NCBI GenBank assembly: GCA_040772045.1
Contig: JAXGYV010000012.1
Span: 1 to 48,875, forward strand
Length of the DNA: 48,875 nucleotides
Direction of reading: 5' to 3'
DNA from: JAXGYV01 sp040772045
GTDB lineage: Bacteria; Actinomycetota; Thermoleophilia; UBA2241
Part shown: positions 25,046-34,316 of the stretch, in pieces
Numbering within the stretch: the stretch's first letter is position 1
Layout of the letters: every line of letters starts with the position of its first letter
Notes under the pieces: model-generated
Databases searched by the model: none
What the model was told of the DNA's origin: nothing
Seen by the model: only the letters and a program-made list of their open reading frames with translations
Translations under genes and position numbers: made by a program

Positions 25046-27220
25046 TCAGGGGAGATCCAAACGCCCCTGACTCTGATCGCCCGTGGCGTCAGAGCCACCG
25101 GCACTGGACTCCGCCTCGGCGAGCAACTCGCGGAACGCCGCTTCGTCGAGCACGGTAACTCCGGCCTTTCGGGCTTTCGCGAGCTTGGAGCCGGGACTCT
25201 CACCGGCGACCACGTACGCCGTAGCCCGACTTACCGAATCCGATGTGCGGCCACCGAGCGCCTGGATACGAGCCGCCGCCTGAGGACGTGTCATGCTCTC
25301 CAGCCGCCCGGTGAGGACGAACTGGGCACCGCTGAGGGGACCTGCCGGCCGCCGCCGCTCCTCGGCGAAGCAGAGGCCGCTGGCGCGAAGCTTGGCAATC
25401 GTCTCACGGTTGTGCGCGTCGGAGAGGTAGCCCTTAATGCTCGCCGCCACGACCGTGCCGACGCCCGGCACCTCCGCGATCTGCTCTTCAGTAGCCGCAT
25501 CGAGCGCATCGATACTGGGGAAGTGTTCCACCAGCGCCTGCGCCGTTACGAACCCGACGTGCCGCATGCCGAGCGCGAAGAGCACACGGGCAAACGACTG
25601 CCGCTTTGACGCCTCGAGCGAGGACAAGATGGTCTCGGCGAACTTGTTGGGCACCTCGATCTTGGCCCCCTTTGGAGCTCCGTCGCGGGGGTCGTCGGCC
25701 TGCCGGGTGAAGAGCGGCACCTCGACGAGTCTGCTCAGCGTGAGCTCGTACAGGTCGGCCACGTTCCCGATGAGACCGGCCGCGTGCAGCGCCGCCACCG
25801 CTTCTTCGCCGAGGCGGTCAACATCCATAGCTCCCTTGCTGACGAAGTGCTTGATGCTCTCCACGATCTGCGCCGGACACGACCGGTTCGGACAACGCGT
25901 GGCCGCCTCTCCCTGTTCGCGTACGGTCGCCGAGCCGCACACCGGACACTCCCGCGGCATGGTCCACTCGCGCTCCGCCCCGCTGCGCCTCTGCGTCAGC
26001 GGCCCGACCACCTGGGGGATCACGTCGCCGGCACGCTGCACGATAACGTGGTCGCCGGGCCGGATGTCCTTGCGGTGGATGTCGTCCTCGTTGTGCAGCG
26101 TGGCCAGTCTGACCGTTACCCCGCCGACCTCGACGGGCTCGAGGACGGCGAACGGCGTGAGCACCCCGGTGCGGCCGACGTTGACCTCGATGGCATGGAG
26201 TTTGGTGATCGCCGTGGTGGGGGCGAACTTGAAGGCGATCGCCCAGCGTGGATCGTGGGCCACGGCGCCCAGCGCCCGCTGCTGCTGGAACGAGTCGATC
26301 TTCACAACCACGCCGTCGATGTCGAAGTCGAGCTGAGCACGGCGTGCCTCCCATTCCCGGCAGCGCGCCGCGACCTCCTCGATCGAAGAATGACGGCGCA
26401 CGTCGGGATGTACGCGGAAGCCCTGCTCGCGCAGCCACTCCAGAGCTTCCCAGTGGCTCGCGAGGGGACGCCCATGGCGTCCCAGCAGAGGCTCGGCCCC
26501 GTCGACAGCCTCGGTACCGATAGCGTAGCAGAAGATGTTGAGCGGCCGGCCAGCCGCGACGGACGGATCGAGCTGGCGGATGCTGCCGGCCGCCGCGTTG
26601 CGCGGGTTGGCAAACGTAGGCTGGCCCGCCGCCGCACGGCTCTCGTTGAGATGCGCGAAATCAGCCAGTGGCAGATATACCTCGCCGCGCACCTCGGCCA
26701 CGGCCGGCGGGCGCCCCCCCCGCAGACGCAGTGGAATGGCTCGAATGGTCCGCAGGTTGGCCGTTACATCTTCGCCCACAACACCGTTGCCACGGGTGGC
26801 CCCACTGACGAACAGGCCGTCGACGTAGGTCAGGGAGATGGCGAGTCCATCGATCTTGGGCTCGGTGACGTAGGCCAGCGGCTGCTCACCGAGCCCCACC
26901 GACTCTAGGATGCGCCGGTTCCGCTGTACCCAGGCGACCAACTCCTCTTCCCCGCGAGCGTTGGCCAGCGACAGCATCGGGATGCGGTGGCGTACCTGCT
27001 CGAAGCGGGACAGCGGCTCGCCGCCGACGCGCTGCGTCGGCGAATCGGGTGCCCGCAGCTCGGGGTACGCCTCCTCCAGCTCCTGCAGCTCGCGAAACAG
27101 CTGGTCGTAGGCTGCGTCGTCGATCTCGGGCTGGTCGAGGACGTAGTAGAGATAGCTGTGGTGGTTGAGCTGCTCACGCAGCTCGGCGGCGCGCCGCTCT
27201 AGCTGCTCGGAGACGGTCAT
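25046..27220 (-). CDS. ligA: NAD-dependent DNA ligase
   Basis: LigA seals nicks during replication and repair using NAD+. The 724 residues have the full bacterial set: N-terminal Ia domain with HSYLYYVLDQPEIDDAAYD, the adenylated lysine Lys122 in EPKIDGLAIS, an OB fold, a Cys4 zinc finger (CPVCG and CPNRSCPAQ), helix-hairpin-helix motifs and a C-terminal BRCT domain (QFVLTGRLESMTRPQA). Length is slightly above the usual 670, from a polar C-terminal tail. It lies 21 nt after the HAD phosphatase gene, as the last gene of a minus-strand operon. Confidence 0.96.
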   Translation of the reverse strand: MTVSEQLERRAAELREQLNHHSYLYYVLDQPEIDDAAYDQLFRELQELEEAYPELRAPDSPTQRVGGEPLSRFEQVRHRIPMLSLANARGEEELVAWVQRNRRILESVGLGEQPLAYVTEPKIDGLAISLTYVDGLFVSGATRGNGVVGEDVTANLRTIRAIPLRLRGGRPPAVAEVRGEVYLPLADFAHLNESRAAAGQPTFANPRNAAAGSIRQLDPSVAAGRPLNIFCYAIGTEAVDGAEPLLGRHGRPLASHWEALEWLREQGFRVHPDVRRHSSIEEVAARCREWEARRAQLDFDIDGVVVKIDSFQQQRALGAVAHDPRWAIAFKFAPTTAITKLHAIEVNVGRTGVLTPFAVLEPVEVGGVTVRLATLHNEDDIHRKDIRPGDHVIVQRAGDVIPQVVGPLTQRRSGAEREWTMPRECPVCGSATVREQGEAATRCPNRSCPAQIVESIKHFVSKGAMDVDRLGEEAVAALHAAGLIGNVADLYELTLSRLVEVPLFTRQADDPRDGAPKGAKIEVPNKFAETILSSLEASKRQSFARVLFALGMRHVGFVTAQALVEHFPSIDALDAATEEQIAEVPGVGTVVAASIKGYLSDAHNRETIAKLRASGLCFAEERRRPAGPLSGAQFVLTGRLESMTRPQAAARIQALGGRTSDSVSRATAYVVAGESPGSKLAKARKAGVTVLDEAAFRELLAEAESSAGGSDATGDQSQGRLDLP

Positions 27221-27241
27221 CGGCGCGGTCGTCCCCGGCCG

Positions 27242-27934
27242 CTACCGGCACCGCGACCCGGCACACGACACCGCGCCCTCCAAGCAGAGACGCACGAGGT
27301 CGCCAGGTCGCTCCACCACGTAGTCCGGCCCGGCGGCGAGCAGATCTTGCCGTGAGAACAGCCCCCAAGTGACGGCGATGGTCGCCATGCCGGCGGCCTT
27401 GCCGGCAGCGATGTCGAACGGGCTGTCGCCAACGTACACGGCACGGGCGGCGACGGCCGGCCGGTCTTCGGTGGCCAGACGTTGCAGACAGAGGAGCAGC
27501 GGCTCGGGCGATGGCTTGTGCGCGGTGGTATCGCTCGCGGTGATCACCACATCGAAGTGCTCGCGAAGGCCTACCGCGCGAAAGGCCATCGCCGTGGTCT
27601 CGGCGCTCTTGGACGTCACCAGACCGAGGCGGCGACCGCCGTCGCGCAGCGCCGCGAGCACCGTCTCGATGCCGTCGTAGGAGGCGATCAGCTCGTCGTG
27701 GATACGATGGTTGTACTCACGATACACATCGTAGAGTTCCTGCGCGCGATCTGGGGCGATCTGCACCATCTGCCGCATCAGAGGCTGACCGACGTACGCC
27801 AGGATCTCCTGATCGGGGAGCTCACGCCCGAGCACCTGCTGTGTCGCGTAGCGGAACGAGCGGCGGATGAGCTCCACCGTATCTACCACCGTGCCATCCA
27901 GGTCGAACAGCACGGGCTCGAAGCCGCGGCTCAT
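27242..27934 (-). CDS. HAD hydrolase, Gph/PpaX-like phosphatase
   Basis: A 230-residue HAD phosphatase. Motif I is FDLDGTVVDT, motif II is VTSKS, the motif III lysine lies in AHKPSPEPL and motif IV is YVGDSPFDIAAGKAAGM. An alpha-helical cap of the phosphoglycolate phosphatase/pyrophosphatase PpaX type lies between motifs I and II. ATG 27934 overlaps the surE stop by 4 nt and is preferred over the longer open frame that runs into surE. Likely substrates are phosphoglycolate from DNA repair or pyrophosphate; its place between surE and ligA would fit either. Confidence 0.85.
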   Translation of the reverse strand: MSRGFEPVLFDLDGTVVDTVELIRRSFRYATQQVLGRELPDQEILAYVGQPLMRQMVQIAPDRAQELYDVYREYNHRIHDELIASYDGIETVLAALRDGGRRLGLVTSKSAETTAMAFRAVGLREHFDVVITASDTTAHKPSPEPLLLCLQRLATEDRPAVAARAVYVGDSPFDIAAGKAAGMATIAVTWGLFSRQDLLAAGPDYVVERPGDLVRLCLEGAVSCAGSRCR

Positions 27935-28731
27935 GCCCCGCCTCCGCGGAGCGCGCCGACACTCGCGCCAACCACTTCGTCGAGCGTCCACTCGGCGAGC
28001 ACGTCGAGGCCAGGCTGGCTGGTGAGCTCGTAGTGCAACGGCGTGAGGGACACAAAACCCTGCGCGACAGCGGTGAAGTCGTCTGGCACGGCGACGGCGG
28101 AAGGCCGCAAGCAGGATACCTCGTACTCCCCCCCTAGGCCGTCGTCGCTCTGGAGCGCCACGCGGTCGTGGCAACTCGCTCCGCCGAGCGTGGTTACCCT
28201 GGCGCCGCTGAGCTTGCGCGCTGGGAGGTCGGGGAGGTTCACGTTGAGCACCACGCCCGCCGGTAGCGCATGGTTGAGTAGCTGACGCACGAGGTTCGCG
28301 AGCACCCCCGTGAACGTCGGCAGGTGTGAGGGTGTCCGGGACTCGACCGAGACGGCCACCCCCTGCAGGCCGTGAAGGCAGGCTTCTAGGACAGCGCCAA
28401 CCGTACCGGAGTAGCTGACATCGTTCCCCATATTGGCACCGAGGTTGATGCCGCTGACCACCAGGTCGGGCGAAGGCCCAACGACGCCCAGAAGGCCGAC
28501 GCGCACGCAGTCCACCGGCGTACCGCCCACAGCGAAACCTGGGGCACCGGAGCTCAGGCAGGCGCGTCGTACCCGCAGCGGCCTGCCGATGGTGATACTG
28601 CGAGCGACGGCGCTCTGATTCCTCGACGGAGCGATCGTGACGACCTCTCCGAGACCCGTCAGCGCCTCGTGAAGCACGGCCAGGCCCGGAGAGTCTATGC
28701 CATCGTCGTTAGTGAGAAGAATGCTCGTCAT
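27931..28731 (-). CDS. surE: 5'/3'-nucleotidase SurE
   Basis: SurE is a metal-dependent nucleoside monophosphate phosphatase with some exopolyphosphatase activity. The 266 residues start MTSILLTNDDGIDSPG, with the metal-binding Asp9 and Asp10, then APSRNQSAV (phosphate-binding Ser and Asn) and GINLGANMGNDVSYSGTVGA. Length is normal. I use ATG 28731, preceded by GAGGAT, rather than upstream in-frame starts that add an unconserved tail. The gene is coupled to the phosphatase downstream and follows fmdB by 122 nt. Confidence 0.94.
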   Translation of the reverse strand: MTSILLTNDDGIDSPGLAVLHEALTGLGEVVTIAPSRNQSAVARSITIGRPLRVRRACLSSGAPGFAVGGTPVDCVRVGLLGVVGPSPDLVVSGINLGANMGNDVSYSGTVGAVLEACLHGLQGVAVSVESRTPSHLPTFTGVLANLVRQLLNHALPAGVVLNVNLPDLPARKLSGARVTTLGGASCHDRVALQSDDGLGGEYEVSCLRPSAVAVPDDFTAVAQGFVSLTPLHYELTSQPGLDVLAEWTLDEVVGASVGALRGGGA

Positions 28732-28853
28732 ATCCTCGGATTCTACCGTAGGAGGGGATCGCCCCACGCCAACAGGACGGAAATGAAAGCTCGCGACGAG
28801 GCGGTCGCGCCCACCCGCGGGCACTGCCCGCACAGCGGCGCGACGACCGATCT

Positions 28854-29216
28854 TCAGGTGGGCTTCGCGGCCTCCACGGCCCCGCCAGCTTTGGCCTTAG
28901 CCTCGGCCCGCTTCTTGCGGCTCTCGGCCTTACCCTTCTCGCTCATCTTGAACGCCGGAGCTTCATCTCCACCGCCCGCGTCCACGGCAGTGCTCCCGCC
29001 GCTCTCCTCTTTGGCCGGAGGCCGACCGGAGCTTGATTTACGGGCGTAGTCGGTGGTGTAGAAGCCCGAGCCCTTGAAGTGGATGGCCACTGGATGCAGC
29101 ACCTTGCGCACGGAGCCGCCACAGAGCTCACAGGATTCGATCGGAGCATCGCTGAACTTCTGCAGTATCTCGAACGAGTGGCCACACTCGTCGCAGCTGT
29201 ACTCATAGATCGGCAC
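28854..29216 (-). CDS. FmdB-family zinc-ribbon regulatory protein
   Basis: A 120-residue protein that begins at GTG 29216 with MPIYEYSCDECGHSFE, the FmdB signature. The zinc ribbon uses Cys8, Cys11, Cys29 and Cys32, followed by HFKGSGFYTTDYA, the usual end of the conserved domain. The last 55 residues are low in complexity, rich in Ser, Gly, Ala and Lys, and end in a basic helix. Some relatives regulate formamidase or amidase genes, but most have no known role. AGGA upstream supports the GTG start; longer frames upstream lack conservation. Confidence 0.85.
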   Translation of the reverse strand: MPIYEYSCDECGHSFEILQKFSDAPIESCELCGGSVRKVLHPVAIHFKGSGFYTTDYARKSSSGRPPAKEESGGSTAVDAGGGDEAPAFKMSEKGKAESRKKRAEAKAKAGGAVEAAKPT

Positions 29217-29383
29217 GGGTTCCTCGCCTCCAGAGTAGCTTCGGCGGGGCTTCAGTGTACCATAGCGCGCTCCGGCAGACGCCGCGCCGTGGTCCTCATG
29301 TGCCTGCCGAAGCGGCCGAACGCCCCCTGCCTTCGTCAGGCTGCCCCACGGTGAAGATGAGCGCATCGCCGGTCGCCTGCATA

Positions 29384-29611
29384 TCAACCTCCGCCATGAC
29401 GTGCCCCGGGCGGTGGCGACGAGGGGTCGTCTTGCCGGCGATCCTCCGAGGAGCACGGCGTGCCGCCGAACCGCGAGCTCGCCCGATGCCCGCCGAGCAG
29501 GTACCGCAAACCTCCTCGGCGCAGGTTGCTGCGGGCGCGCACGCACGGCGCGAGCAGCGCGCCCACAAGACCGCTCACCAAGCCACCGACGAGAAACCGG
29601 CTACGTCTCAC
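29384..29611 (-). CDS. Small hypothetical protein with N-terminal membrane segment
   Basis: A 75-residue frame starting at GTG 29611, which overlaps the clpC stop (GTGA). Residues about 5-22 (RFLVGGLVSGLVGALLAP) form one hydrophobic, glycine-rich segment like the start of YtxH-type small proteins, then a basic and Pro/Ser-rich tail. I do not recognise a family over the whole length. The 4-nt coupling to clpC is the main reason to accept it; base composition alone could allow a frame of this size by chance. Confidence 0.4.
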   Translation of the reverse strand: MRRSRFLVGGLVSGLVGALLAPCVRARSNLRRGGLRYLLGGHRASSRFGGTPCSSEDRRQDDPSSPPPGARHGGG

Positions 29612-32031
29612 GACTTCTTGAACCTCATGCTCTCGCCATCCGCGTCCACCACGATCGTATCTCCTTCGGAGAACGCACCGCGCAGCAACTCGCTCGAGAG
29701 CGGGTTTTCGATGAGCCGCTGGATCGCCCGGCGCAGCGGCCGCGCTCCGTACTCCGGATCGTACCCTTCAGTCACGATCAGCCGTCGTGCGGCTGGGGTT
29801 ACTTCCAGCCGCATCCCCTGACCCTCTACGAGCGAACGCATGCGAGCGAGCAGCAGGTCGACGATCTGCTCGAGCTGTTCGCGCTCCAGCGGATCGAACA
29901 CAATGATCTCGTCGAGGCGGTTGAGGAACTCCGGCCGGAACGCCTTGCGCAGCTCGCCCATCACGCGCTTCCGCATGTCGCTCTTCCACGCGCCATCGCT
30001 ACCAGCCGAGGCACCAAGATCTCCTCGTCGAAGGAGCTCGGTGCCGAGGTTGCTGGTCATGATGATCACCGTGTTCTTGAAGTCCACGGTACGTCCCTTG
30101 TTGTCGGTGAGACGCCCGTCGTCCAAGAGCTGGAGGAGGGTGTTGAACACGTCGGGATGGGCCTTCTCGATCTCGTCGAAGAGCACCACGCTATAGGGCC
30201 TCCGGCGGACGGCCTCGGTAAGCTGCCCGCCCTCCTCGTATCCGACGTACCCTGGCGGCGCGCCGATCAGGCGAGACACGGTATGGCGTTCTTGATACTC
30301 GCTCATGTCGAGCCGGACCATGGCGTTCTCGTCGTCGAAGAGGAACTCGGCGAGCGCCCGTGCCAGCTCCGTCTTGCCCACTCCCGTGGGGCCGAGGAAG
30401 AGGAAGGAGCCGATCGGGCGGCGAGGGTCTTTGAGGCCGGAGCGAGCCCGGCGTACGGCCTCCGCCACCGCCACCACCGCCTGGTCTTGGCCGATCACGC
30501 GACCGTGGAGCTTCTCCTCCATGGCGAGGAGCTTGTCGGCCTCCTCCTGCAACATGCGCTGTACCGGGATGCCCGTCCAGCGGCTCACGATGTCGGCCAC
30601 ATCGTCGGCGTGCACGGTGGCATCGGCGATACCCTTGTCCGCCAGCCAAGCCTCCTTGGCCGCTACGAATGTGTGCTGAATCCTGTCGGTCTGTTCTTTG
30701 AGCTGCGCCGCCCGCTCGTAGTCTTGGGCCTGTACCGCGGCGGCGCCCTCGCGCGTGAGCTCCTGCAAGCGCAGCTCCATCTCGCGCAGCTCCGGCGGCA
30801 GCATGGTGGCCTCGATGCGCAGCTTGCTGGCCGCCTCGTCTAGCAGATCGATCGCCTTGTCGGGGAGAAAGCGGTCGCTGATGTACCGATCGCTCAGGCG
30901 CGCGGCCGCGTCGATAGCCGTGTCGGTGATGCTGACCTTGTGGTGCGCCTCGTACTTGTCTCGCAGCCCCTGGAGGATAGCGATGGCCTGCTCGACCGTG
31001 GGCTCTCCCACCAGGATCGGCTGAAAGCGACGCTCGAGCGCGGCGTCTTTCTCGATCCGCTCGCGGTACTCGTCCAAGGTGGTCGCGCCGATGCACTGCA
31101 GCTCGCCTCGCGCCAGCAGCGGTTTCAGCATGTTGGAGGCATCGAGGGCGCCCTCCGCGGCCCCGGCACCCACCACCGTGTGCAACTCGTCGATGAAGAG
31201 GATGACATCTTTGGCAGCTTGGATCTCATCGAGAGCACCCTTCAGACGCTCTTCGAACTCGCCGCGATACTTGGCGCCCGCGACCATGGCGCCTAGATCC
31301 AGCGCGAGCACACGCTTGCCGCGCAGCAACTCGGGCACGTCTCCGGCGACGATCTTCTGCGCCAAGCCGTCGGCGATGGCCGTTTTGCCCACGCCGGGCT
31401 CGCCGATGAGCACCGGGTTGTTCTTTGTACGCCGGCTGAGCACCTGGATCACGCGCTTAATCTCTTCGTCGCGGCCGATCACGGGATCGAGCTTCTCGTC
31501 GCGCGCCAGTCCGGTGAGATCTCGCGTGTATTTCTTGAGCATGTTCTCGCCGGTGGCGCGACCCTCGTAGTCCACACCTTGCGCGCGCACCTCGCTGAGT
31601 GCCCTGCGAAGCCGTTCCTCGGTGGCACCCAGGTCGCGCAAGATGGCGTTCCCTGGTCCCTCGCCCTCCAGGAACACCCCCAGCAACAGGTGCTCCGTGC
31701 CCACGAATTGGTCGCCCATGCGCTGGGCCTCCTGAAGGGCGATATCCAGAGCCGCCTTCGCCCGCGGCGTCAGGTAGAGCATCTCCGATGAACCGACGGG
31801 GCCGCCAGAGCCGGCTGGCTGGTTCTGCGCGAACTGATTGGCGCGCGTCATAGCGGCGCCCTTGTCGATGCCCATCAGGTTGAGGATCTCGTCGATCACA
31901 CCGCCGGGCAGACTCAGCACGCCCAGCAGCAAGTGTTCGGTACCTAACTGACTCCCGGGACCGCGACGCACCACACCCTGTGCGGTCTCCAGTGCTTCTC
32001 GCGCTCGTTCTGAAAACTTGTTCACGTCCAT
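29608..32031 (-). CDS. clpC: AAA+ unfoldase ClpC
   Basis: An 807-residue Hsp100 ATPase that unfolds proteins, often for ClpP. Two Clp_N repeats (1-145) precede the first AAA+ domain, with Walker A GEPGVGKT at 210-217 and Walker B VILFIDELHT, and the second AAA+ domain with GPTGVGKT and VVLFDEIEKAHPD. The middle domain is short and contains a UVR-like segment (AVQAQDYERAAQLKEQ), which makes it ClpC rather than ClpB. Oddly, the loop where ClpC carries VGF reads LGA (residues 672-674). It lies 10 nt after hspR at the end of the heat-shock operon. Confidence 0.88.
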   Translation of the reverse strand: MDVNKFSERAREALETAQGVVRRGPGSQLGTEHLLLGVLSLPGGVIDEILNLMGIDKGAAMTRANQFAQNQPAGSGGPVGSSEMLYLTPRAKAALDIALQEAQRMGDQFVGTEHLLLGVFLEGEGPGNAILRDLGATEERLRRALSEVRAQGVDYEGRATGENMLKKYTRDLTGLARDEKLDPVIGRDEEIKRVIQVLSRRTKNNPVLIGEPGVGKTAIADGLAQKIVAGDVPELLRGKRVLALDLGAMVAGAKYRGEFEERLKGALDEIQAAKDVILFIDELHTVVGAGAAEGALDASNMLKPLLARGELQCIGATTLDEYRERIEKDAALERRFQPILVGEPTVEQAIAILQGLRDKYEAHHKVSITDTAIDAAARLSDRYISDRFLPDKAIDLLDEAASKLRIEATMLPPELREMELRLQELTREGAAAVQAQDYERAAQLKEQTDRIQHTFVAAKEAWLADKGIADATVHADDVADIVSRWTGIPVQRMLQEEADKLLAMEEKLHGRVIGQDQAVVAVAEAVRRARSGLKDPRRPIGSFLFLGPTGVGKTELARALAEFLFDDENAMVRLDMSEYQERHTVSRLIGAPPGYVGYEEGGQLTEAVRRRPYSVVLFDEIEKAHPDVFNTLLQLLDDGRLTDNKGRTVDFKNTVIIMTSNLGTELLRRGDLGASAGSDGAWKSDMRKRVMGELRKAFRPEFLNRLDEIIVFDPLEREQLEQIVDLLLARMRSLVEGQGMRLEVTPAARRLIVTEGYDPEYGARPLRRAIQRLIENPLSSELLRGAFSEGDTIVVDADGESMRFKKS

Positions 32032-32041
32032 AGAAGACCTC

Positions 32042-32461
32042 TCACCGTTCGCCGCCGCCGGTACGCCGACGCAACGCGATCACCGCCGCGCTGCCCACCG
32101 GCACGAGATCGTGGCGGTGCGACCGCTCGACGCGCTGCACCTCTTTGCGAAACCGCCGCGCGGCCTCCTCCATCTCGGCCCGGAGGTGCTCCATGTCTGC
32201 CTGCAATGACGCCACCAGATGCTCGAGCTCCAGGACCCGCTCTACGCCGGCCAGATTGAGGCCGATCTCCGTAAGCTCCTGGATGCGGCGTAGGCGTTCC
32301 AGGTCCTGCTGCGAGTACATCCGCCGGTTGTTCGGCAAACGTCTCGGCGCTACCAGCCCGCGGCGCTCGTACATACGGAGCGTCTGCGGATGCATGGACG
32401 CGAGCTCGGCCGCCACCGAGATCACGTAGACCGGCCGGTCAAAGAGCGTATCGTCTGCCAT
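32042..32461 (-). CDS. hspR: Heat-shock repressor HspR (MerR family)
   Basis: HspR represses the dnaK operon by binding HAIR inverted repeats with DnaK as co-repressor. The 139-residue protein starts at ATG 32461 (MADDTLFDRPVYVIS) and has the MerR helix-turn-helix and wing: VAAELASMHPQTLRMYERRG, then LVAPRRLPNNRRMYS, followed by a coiled-coil region rich in Glu and Arg. Its place after dnaJ in a dnaK operon is the classical actinobacterial arrangement, and a HAIR-like site lies on the dnaK promoter, which supports autoregulation. Confidence 0.92.
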   Translation of the reverse strand: MADDTLFDRPVYVISVAAELASMHPQTLRMYERRGLVAPRRLPNNRRMYSQQDLERLRRIQELTEIGLNLAGVERVLELEHLVASLQADMEHLRAEMEEAARRFRKEVQRVERSHRHDLVPVGSAAVIALRRRTGGGER

Positions 32462-32496
32462 CGCCTCGCTCGCCTCCTCTCTCTCGTGCAGCGCCC

Positions 32497-33657
32497 TCAG
32501 TGCGCGAACAGCGGTGTGCGCGGATCGGGCTGTGTCTTGCCGAATCGCTCCACGAGCTCGCGCTGCTCCTTCGTCAAACGGGGCGGCACGACGACACGCA
32601 GGCACGCCAAGAGATCGCCGCGACCGGCTCCCCTGAGCCGTGCCGCACCCTTGCCGCGCACGCGCAACGTCCTACCGTCCTGGCTGCCCGCGGGGACTTT
32701 CAGCGACACGCTACCGCCACCCGGGGTGGGTATCTTGACCGTGGCGCCCAGCGCCGCCTCGGCGAACGTGACCGGCACTTCGAGCACCAGATCGTCTCCC
32801 CGTCGCTTGAACAGCTCGCTCTCCGGCACGCGCACTACGACGTACAGGTCTCCGGGGGGGCCGCCGCGCAGGCCCGCTTCGCCCCTGCCCTTGAGACGGA
32901 TATTTGTGCCGTCTTTGGCTCCCGGCGGCACCTTAACCTGGTAGTGACGCGTTTGCTGCACCACGCCGCTGCCACCGCACTCCCCACAGGGAGACTCGAT
33001 GATGGTCCCGGCGCCGCCGCAGCGGCGGCATGGCTGCGAGAGGGCGAACGGACCCTGGTTGAGCGCCGTGACTCCCCGGCCCTGACACTCTGGGCAGATC
33101 TTCGGCGTGGTGCCCGGACGCGCCCCGCTCCCATGACAGGTCGTACAGGTATCCGGCTTCTCCACCGGCACGCGTACCGTGACGCCGCGCAGGGAATCCT
33201 CGAACGAGACGGTTACGCCCACCTGGAGGTCGGCACCGCGCTCGGCGGCGGCTCGCCGCCCTCGACCCCCAGCAGCACCGCGACCACCGAAGATGCCCGA
33301 CAGGATGTCTCCCAGGTCGCCCATGTCGAACGCCTGGCCGCCGGCCTGCTGTTGCCATTGCTGAAAGATGCGCGGGTCGAACCCCTGCCCCCCGGCAAAG
33401 GGCCCCTGGCCTGGCCGAGGGCCACCGGTCCGCGGATCAAAAGCACCCAGACGCAGCAGCTCATCGTACTGGCGCCGTTTCTGTTCGTCGGAGAGGGTCT
33501 CGTAGGCTTGATTGACCTCTTTGAAGCGCTCCTCGGCGGCCTTGTTGCCCGGATTCCTGTCTGGGTGATGCTCGCGCGCTAGTTTGCGGAACGCCTTCTT
33601 GATCTCCTCCGCCGTGGCGTCGCGTTTCACTCCGAGGGTTTGGTAGAAATCGGCCAT
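32497..33657 (-). CDS. dnaJ: Chaperone DnaJ
   Basis: The Hsp40 partner that delivers substrates to DnaK and stimulates its ATPase. ATG 33657 gives 386 residues with an N-terminal J domain (MADFYQTLGVKRDATAEE, HPD motif in EHHPDRNPG), a Gly/Phe-Gly-rich linker, and four CxxCxGxG zinc repeats (CTTCHGSG, CPECQGRG, CRRCGGAG, CGECGGSG) before the C-terminal substrate domains. It is a complete type I DnaJ. It lies 19 nt after grpE. Confidence 0.95.
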   Translation of the reverse strand: MADFYQTLGVKRDATAEEIKKAFRKLAREHHPDRNPGNKAAEERFKEVNQAYETLSDEQKRRQYDELLRLGAFDPRTGGPRPGQGPFAGGQGFDPRIFQQWQQQAGGQAFDMGDLGDILSGIFGGRGAAGGRGRRAAAERGADLQVGVTVSFEDSLRGVTVRVPVEKPDTCTTCHGSGARPGTTPKICPECQGRGVTALNQGPFALSQPCRRCGGAGTIIESPCGECGGSGVVQQTRHYQVKVPPGAKDGTNIRLKGRGEAGLRGGPPGDLYVVVRVPESELFKRRGDDLVLEVPVTFAEAALGATVKIPTPGGGSVSLKVPAGSQDGRTLRVRGKGAARLRGAGRGDLLACLRVVVPPRLTKEQRELVERFGKTQPDPRTPLFAH

Positions 33658-33676
33658 CTCGTCGCGCCCGGCCCTC

Positions 33677-34240
33677 TCAGCCCGCCACGACAACGCGCGC
33701 CGGACGCAGCAGCTTGCCGTGCAGTCGGTAGCCGCGATCCACGACGTTGACCACGACGCCATGCTCGTGGTCGCCAGAGGGCTGTACCATGACCGCCTCG
33801 TGCACCGTAGGGTCGAAGGTATCCCCGACCTCCACCGCGATCTCCTCGAGGCCGTGCGTGCCGAGCACGCCGCACAGATGCCCAGTGACCATCTCGACGC
33901 CCTCTACAACTCTGCCCCGATCGTGGCGCTCGACCGCCTGGCAGGCACGGTACATGCTGTCGATCACCGGCAGCAGCGACTCCACCACGTTCTCGGCAGC
34001 CGTCTTACGCTGGAGGTCGGCCTCACGTTGCACCCGTTTGCGGTAGTTCTCGAACTCGGCCTGCAGCCGCTGCAGGTGATCGAGATACGTGTCACGCTCG
34101 GTCCGCACCCGAGCCAGCTCAGCCTCCAGCTGGGCTGCATCCGCCGGCTCCGCGGCAACAGCGGCCGTCGCCGGCTCCGCGGCGGTGGTCTCTGGCTGCG
34201 GCGCCGTTTGCTCTGCAGCCTTTCGCTGTGGCTTGGTCAT
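33677..34240 (-). CDS. grpE: Nucleotide exchange factor GrpE
   Basis: GrpE releases ADP from DnaK. The 187 residues begin with an Ala/Glu/Pro-rich disordered stretch, then a long coiled coil (about 36-90, with LQRLQAEFENYRKRV) and the C-terminal beta domain with GVEMV, FDPTVHEAV and GYRLHGKLLRPARVVV. Length is typical. It is separated from the upstream hsp20 gene by 76 nt that contain a strong G/C hairpin. Confidence 0.94.
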   Translation of the reverse strand: MTKPQRKAAEQTAPQPETTAAEPATAAVAAEPADAAQLEAELARVRTERDTYLDHLQRLQAEFENYRKRVQREADLQRKTAAENVVESLLPVIDSMYRACQAVERHDRGRVVEGVEMVTGHLCGVLGTHGLEEIAVEVGDTFDPTVHEAVMVQPSGDHEHGVVVNVVDRGYRLHGKLLRPARVVVAG

Positions 34241-34271
34241 CCGTCCATCCTTGGTCGCAGTCGTGAGAACG

Positions 34272-34306
34272 GCGGGGGGGGGCGCGAGAAGGCGCCCCCC
34301 CCCCGC
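34272..34306. terminator. G/C-run hairpin between hsp20 and grpE
   Basis: GCG9CGC at 34272-34285 pairs with GCGC10GC at 34292-34306 (one bulged C) around the loop GAGAAG. On the minus strand, the direction of the operon, no U tract follows. It may attenuate transcription between hsp20 and grpE or protect the upstream mRNA. Homopolymer length could be affected by sequencing error. Confidence 0.55.
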
Positions 34307-34316
34307 CCGCGGGTTG

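Noticed and set aside
29608..32031. The Hsp100 gene as clpB, as expected in a dnaK operon
   Set aside because: The middle domain is short and UVR-like, and the length of 807 residues fits ClpC.
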